54,137 bases of DNA from Pirellulaceae bacterium (GTDB lineage: Bacteria > Planctomycetota > Planctomycetia > Pirellulales > Pirellulaceae): contig JADYZV010000108.1 in assembly GCA_020852965.1 (NCBI GenBank), positions 1-54,137 of the forward strand, in the 5' to 3' direction. The notes beneath the pieces were generated by a model. The model saw only the letters and a program-made list of their open reading frames with translations, was not told where the DNA came from and did no database searches. Made by a program: the position numbers and the translations under genes. Of this stretch, positions 51,401-54,137 are shown one piece after another. Each line of letters begins with the position of its first letter. The first letter of the stretch is position 1.

Positions 51401-52292
51401 AGCAGCACTCTTGCTCGAGGGTGGCGCTGCGGGCGACAAGCTGGAGTCTATCCTCGAAGCTACCCTTGCCAATGGCTCATGGAAGGCAGTTCGATTCGCA
51501 AGTTTTCTATCAGAGGATCATTATGGAGGGCGGTCCAAAGAGGTAGCACTTGAGCGATTGCGATCTGAGATTCGTCCCGGCTACGAGTATTTGGTTGCGA
51601 TGCTCCTCAAGAATGGGGCGACAGATGAATGGGATTTGCTCCGCGAGGATATTCCCAGATGGCTTGTGCACGAAGACCCATACTTTGTGTCGCACGTTGC
51701 CGAGTGCCTCGCAAAGCACGGGGAGAATATTCCTGAATACGTCGCCGAAGTTCTCAGCGCAATCTTCAATTTTTGGACGGAGAAAGGCACATGGTGCCGA
51801 AAACACAAGATTCCCACGCAAGGGGACTCATGTCCCGAGTGCAACTTGGTTTTGCCATGCCCGCGTGAGAGCCTCTTGCGGTTGTTGTTTCAGGCAAAAC
51901 TCATCTCTTCGAGTGAACTGCTGCCATATTTGAACGACAAACAGAGTGATGTGACACGGGTAGCGAAAGAGCTGTTTCTTCAGGATGCCGCTCGGAATCC
52001 AGCTTTGGTGGGCGAGGCATTGGAGCAAATTCTTGTTGATGGTGTGCCTATCAGTTTTCTCCACGAACTTTCCGAGTTGTCTTCGGACATTCTGAGTCGA
52101 AGCAAATGTCACTTTGAAAAACTTCTAGTCTCAGAAAATGGAACGTTTCGGCGGGCAGCACTCAATAACTTGGGTAGTACTTGGTTGCCACGAGACGAAG
52201 CGGTCGTTTGGGCAAAGAGATTTTTAGATGCCACTAGCCCAACCGAAAGAGTCGCCGCGACCAAAGTCCTTAGACTATTAGAAAACTCTTGA
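48471..52292 (+). CDS. REase-NACHT-HEAT defence NTPase
   Basis: A 1273-residue protein. The N-terminal Mrr/PD-(D/E)xK-like nuclease (residues ~30-150) has 'GIDIFGR' (D69) and 'HQCKRV' (QxK, 84-86). The NACHT-type STAND NTPase has Walker A 'GGPGSGKST' (282-290) and Walker B 'DILIADGLDECD' (351-362). The rest (~500-1260) is helical HEAT-like repeats with a Cys/His cluster ('CRKHKIPTQGDSCPEC'). This is the layout of bacterial NACHT anti-phage proteins, in which the repeat region senses a phage product and the nuclease degrades DNA. Confidence 0.85.
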   Translation: MSSSIPDWLTENPDTSLAPPVGTRLQELPFNQLTWKNFERLCFRLASSDTEIEHCQLYGNQGDAQEGIDIFGRKSVSSKYTVHQCKRVKDFGPQKIKDAISAFISGEWLTRTEKFILCTQESLQSKKRTDEVESQAARLAKSNVVLTVWDAPKLNSLMKVHPKLVDDFFGRAWVSCFCGSEIASSLGQSVSPERRVAFQEWVRKTNESYSVPGLGIEMSIADSWIEIRTMDDSKDRRQSAKSFEKELKTYNEWFRLADSTTSFDKFSAHELPKYSNRCVVIGGPGSGKSTLCKRIAYDAAEKGAIVALVGLKRLQQQMAQGATFETAILNEATDGFDLSQSEREWLGRNIDILIADGLDECDPERQDVSNRLRKWLEGHANTRVLATTRPVGHHPSLLAGFDSFELLPLDELAIKTHSLKLFEKAMDKEELPATRWSQFVDDVTSDKSSGKSMASRNPLLLGFLVRLSVDGLEIGKNRVALYGQIFGLMSKTTSSNPPGRPNITPEHANLSIDLAAFLMIKHPMIQLDELVAAASKLKGSSHDPREFRASLTFWENTRAIERITAGHLNAIVFVHPALGEFSAARYICTLDSREFQTWFVESRRKPNWRQSILLACQIDDNRLISQLIEHDDVDDPCSIEAVIAAEALAESTVQPTTIIESVTKALAARLKSSNPFICLEAAQAQFQIAHHIQGEAFFLSEELLNHEHEWTRLGALALTVRSSHFDDHVELFERWLQEFKYSSGFSLGKWTKEHDRSMPEQAGELQHQVIEVGVPKLLKYRNRDEIEDYFRNGRDFADVSGTMLSAITEALSKAGFKELAQELHQRVRETPFDTNLFENTNSDPALIEAITLAARFDKVEPIEGSVDDLQLIKAIVKSLRMGEFPARDGYYLKKRIHFDNVVEVIKGVIGCLSLDLSELKNEIAIANFNLENSSNLHSLYSRSSPRDANWNLAPDIGLDAKLLGEALEYPHGAVAYGAALLLEGGAAGDKLESILEATLANGSWKAVRFASFLSEDHYGGRSKEVALERLRSEIRPGYEYLVAMLLKNGATDEWDLLREDIPRWLVHEDPYFVSHVAECLAKHGENIPEYVAEVLSAIFNFWTEKGTWCRKHKIPTQGDSCPECNLVLPCPRESLLRLLFQAKLISSSELLPYLNDKQSDVTRVAKELFLQDAARNPALVGEALEQILVDGVPISFLHELSELSSDILSRSKCHFEKLLVSENGTFRRAALNNLGSTWLPRDEAVVWAKRFLDATSPTERVAATKVLRLLENS

Positions 52293-52370
52293 ACAGCTAG
52301 CGTTGAGCCGCTATTGAAAATATTAATTGGGGCAAACTATTTCCGTAAATTCGATGGCCACGAAAGCTAA

Positions 52371-53693
52371 CTAAGAAAGTTTTTGCCAAAGGAACGCAAT
52401 ACTTTTTCGCTTAGCGCGGAATTCTGCGATGGTCGGCATCGCAGTGCCGACAGCACCCAATGCGGCTGTCGGCAGCATGAACGTGACAGGAAGGTCCGGA
52501 AACTTAAGGCACATTGTTGCGACCGCTGCTGCTGCTAGGCTACCACTCTTGGCAATTGTGCCGCAGCATTTAGCCCACGCCTGATCAAGTGCCTCGACCT
52601 GAGGACGAATCTTCGCGTCATATTCGCGTTTTGCGGCTGCCGCAAAGTTGTCACTGTCGTAAAGTGCTGCCGCCATCGCAAAGAGCGAGGCCTGAAAATC
52701 TTCAATCCGATTCTTGTTCTCGCGGCGAAATCTATGCACCGCAATCGGATCATTGACCTTGAGCGGAGGTGCACATGCAGTTAAAAGATTTGCTGGATTG
52801 GCTACGGCACCTTCAAGCGAACCTGACTGGCCGAATGACAACAGATTGGCTTCAAAGCCTGATTCGGTCGCGTAATGAGCCCCTAGTTTTTCGGCTGCAT
52901 CGAGCTCTACGCTAACCTCCCGCAACAGCGAAAGCGTGGTCTGATTGATGCTTTGCTCCACCCAAGCACTAAACTTGTCGTAGCTTGGCGTCTTTCTTTT
53001 TCGACTGTCTAGATTAACAGCAAACTCAAAACGTCCGTCCGGTTTCATCTCGCAATCTGTAAGCTGCCAGATCTGACCAAGCTTTCGGTTGTCATTTGCA
53101 AAACTGACCGAGATGCAGTCGACTGGTTCATCGACTTCCTTCTCGTAGATCACAATGGGACCACCCGCCATTTCGCCAGGACGAACGACTGCGTTCTCGT
53201 GTGCAAACTGCAATACAGCGTCAGGGAGGCATGAACGAAAGCGATCCTCCGAGAATGTCAACGGCACTTCCTCTTTGTCATGTTTGGCTGATAGGCAGAG
53301 CGGTATCAGTACGCCACTATCGATAAGCGGTTTTAACTCGTTCATGCTGGAAATAATCGTCGCGAGTTGTTCACGGTTGACCCTGACATCCCCAAACGAA
53401 AACTTGCTCGTGGTTCTTGCGAGGCGGGCAATCGGATCATCAAAGAAAACGCGATCATATGCGATCGCAGACGCAAGAAAATTGGGGCTACTCAATTCGG
53501 TAGAGAGAGAGGATCGCAATGTAGCCAGCCCAACCCCGGAAGCTCCGACATGATCCTGGCGTTTTAATGCTTTTGTCTTGTACTCGATCAAGACACTTAA
53601 TAGCTCATCGTCTGGGAGCTTCTGTAGCCTTTTTGAAGGCTGACCGTGTCGATCGACTAGGCCGTTTAGGCTTCCGAGCGAAAAATACTTCAT
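52371..53693 (-). CDS. Hypothetical protein convergent with the NACHT gene
   Basis: A protein of 440 residues from ATG at 53693 (GAGGT upstream; the frame is open to 53729). It is soluble except for a C-terminal segment 'FMLPTAALGAVGTAMP' (about 410-425). Other features are 'SFGDVRVNREQLATIISSMN' and 'DEPVDCISVSFANDNRKLGQ'. No family is recognised. Its place beside a NACHT gene makes a defence role possible but unproven. Confidence 0.6.
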   Translation of the reverse strand: MKYFSLGSLNGLVDRHGQPSKRLQKLPDDELLSVLIEYKTKALKRQDHVGASGVGLATLRSSLSTELSSPNFLASAIAYDRVFFDDPIARLARTTSKFSFGDVRVNREQLATIISSMNELKPLIDSGVLIPLCLSAKHDKEEVPLTFSEDRFRSCLPDAVLQFAHENAVVRPGEMAGGPIVIYEKEVDEPVDCISVSFANDNRKLGQIWQLTDCEMKPDGRFEFAVNLDSRKRKTPSYDKFSAWVEQSINQTTLSLLREVSVELDAAEKLGAHYATESGFEANLLSFGQSGSLEGAVANPANLLTACAPPLKVNDPIAVHRFRRENKNRIEDFQASLFAMAAALYDSDNFAAAAKREYDAKIRPQVEALDQAWAKCCGTIAKSGSLAAAAVATMCLKFPDLPVTFMLPTAALGAVGTAMPTIAEFRAKRKSIAFLWQKLS

Positions 53694-54011
53694 TAGTACC
53701 TCAATTGTGTTTGAAAACCGACCTTCCATACTTCATGGCAGAAAACGCAGGTGAGAAGGGCGCGGAGTCTTGCATTCTTTGGATCCATCTCTATCTATTC
53801 GTCTTTCCGATAATGTCGAGCATTGTAAACACCCGTGTTATTTGTTTATGCTCTGACCTAGGCTAAGTGAATGGCTCAAGCATTTGTAATTCCCTCAAAA
53901 GAGGCCAAACTCATTATCTCCGGGAAAGGCAAAACGACTAGTCTTGCCCCAAGCCACAAAGTGCTGCTTTATCGGCTACCCTCGCGCAGGATGTCGGATG
54001 CTCCCGGGGGG
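53694..54011. other. Intergenic before a probable IS end
   Basis: A 52-codon frame from 53871 to 54029 (starts MAQAFVIPSKEAKL) may be the stub of a gene interrupted by the insertion sequence. The evidence is weak. The rest contains the promoter region of the leftward hypothetical gene. Confidence 0.3.
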
Positions 54012-54075
54012 TGTCATTTTGCGCTTTAAACGGGACCATCATTTTGCGCTTCAAACGACACCAGTTTTGGTCGTT
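54012..54075. mobile_element. Probable insertion-sequence terminal repeats
   Basis: TCATTTTGCGCTTTAAACGG (54015-54034) is followed at once by TCATTTTGCGCTTCAAACG. Tandem transposase-binding repeats of this type occur at ends of IS21-family elements. The transposase would lie beyond the window edge. The assignment rests only on the repeats. Confidence 0.45.
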
Positions 54076-54137
54076 TGTTGAATAAGCTTCGATTTGGTAT
54101 CGTTTGCCCGCCTTGGTCTACTCTATTCTTCGGCAGG

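Overview
The window looks like a chromosomal accessory region of a planctomycete, probably a Pirellulales/Rhodopirellula-type bacterium. Evidence includes an ECF sigma factor / Ser-Thr kinase / surface protein triad whose third member opens with the planctomycete 'FExRLLLAG' secretion motif, a type I sulfatase, three csrA copies, many small secreted proteins of unknown family, and palindromic intergenic elements. Most genes are short and singly transcribed, in both orientations, with many broken remnants between them.

Layout. 1-5.97 kb: a decapitated MerA/Lpd-type flavoprotein, DUF1579 and VOC proteins, and secreted hypotheticals. 6.3-10.6 kb: sigma factor, kinase-TPR and surface protein genes overlapping by 4 bp. 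10.6-13.5 kb: csrA-1, a lipoprotein and a chimeric membrane/LRR protein. 13.5-32 kb: a mosaic of intact small genes (nucleotidyltransferase pair, VOC, sulfatase, csrA-2, DUF4345-like, DUF2071, RidA, MarR + alkylsulfatase-type hydrolase, Tam, DinB) separated by gene tails that are partial copies of genes elsewhere in the window. 32.6-35.3 kb: csrA-3, a zinc-ribbon peptide, a DUF6940-like protein and a CoA-binding protein.

35.6-41.7 kb is the most striking part: an RNA-centred locus with tRNA-like sequences, a slipin (SPFH) gene, a methyltransferase, a tRNA-Thr-like RNA, a SEC-C mini-protein, and a Ro60/TROVE-vWA gene. Between the methyltransferase and TROVE genes lie four copies of a covarying stem / asymmetric internal loop / stem module, which I interpret as Y RNAs (Ro60 ligands). 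Their apical domains differ. One carries a contracted copy of 23S rRNA domain IV, with universally conserved blocks in the right order; another carries a tRNA T-arm; two have short loops. No rtcB or rtcR is present. The arrangement suggests a Ro60 ribonucleoprotein with interchangeable rRNA- and tRNA-mimicking guide or gate domains.

41.7-54.1 kb: a defence-type island with an AbiEi/AbiEii-type pair under palindromic operators, a TacA antitoxin with a deleted GNAT toxin, a tyrosine recombinase, an HsdM remnant, a large REase-NACHT-HEAT protein with an unknown convergent partner, and a probable insertion-sequence end.

A recurring theme is that convergent gene neighbourhoods were copied and each copy then kept a different gene. 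This is seen for the nucleotidyltransferase/TROVE tail, for the 174-bp repeat, and for several 3'-end-only copies.
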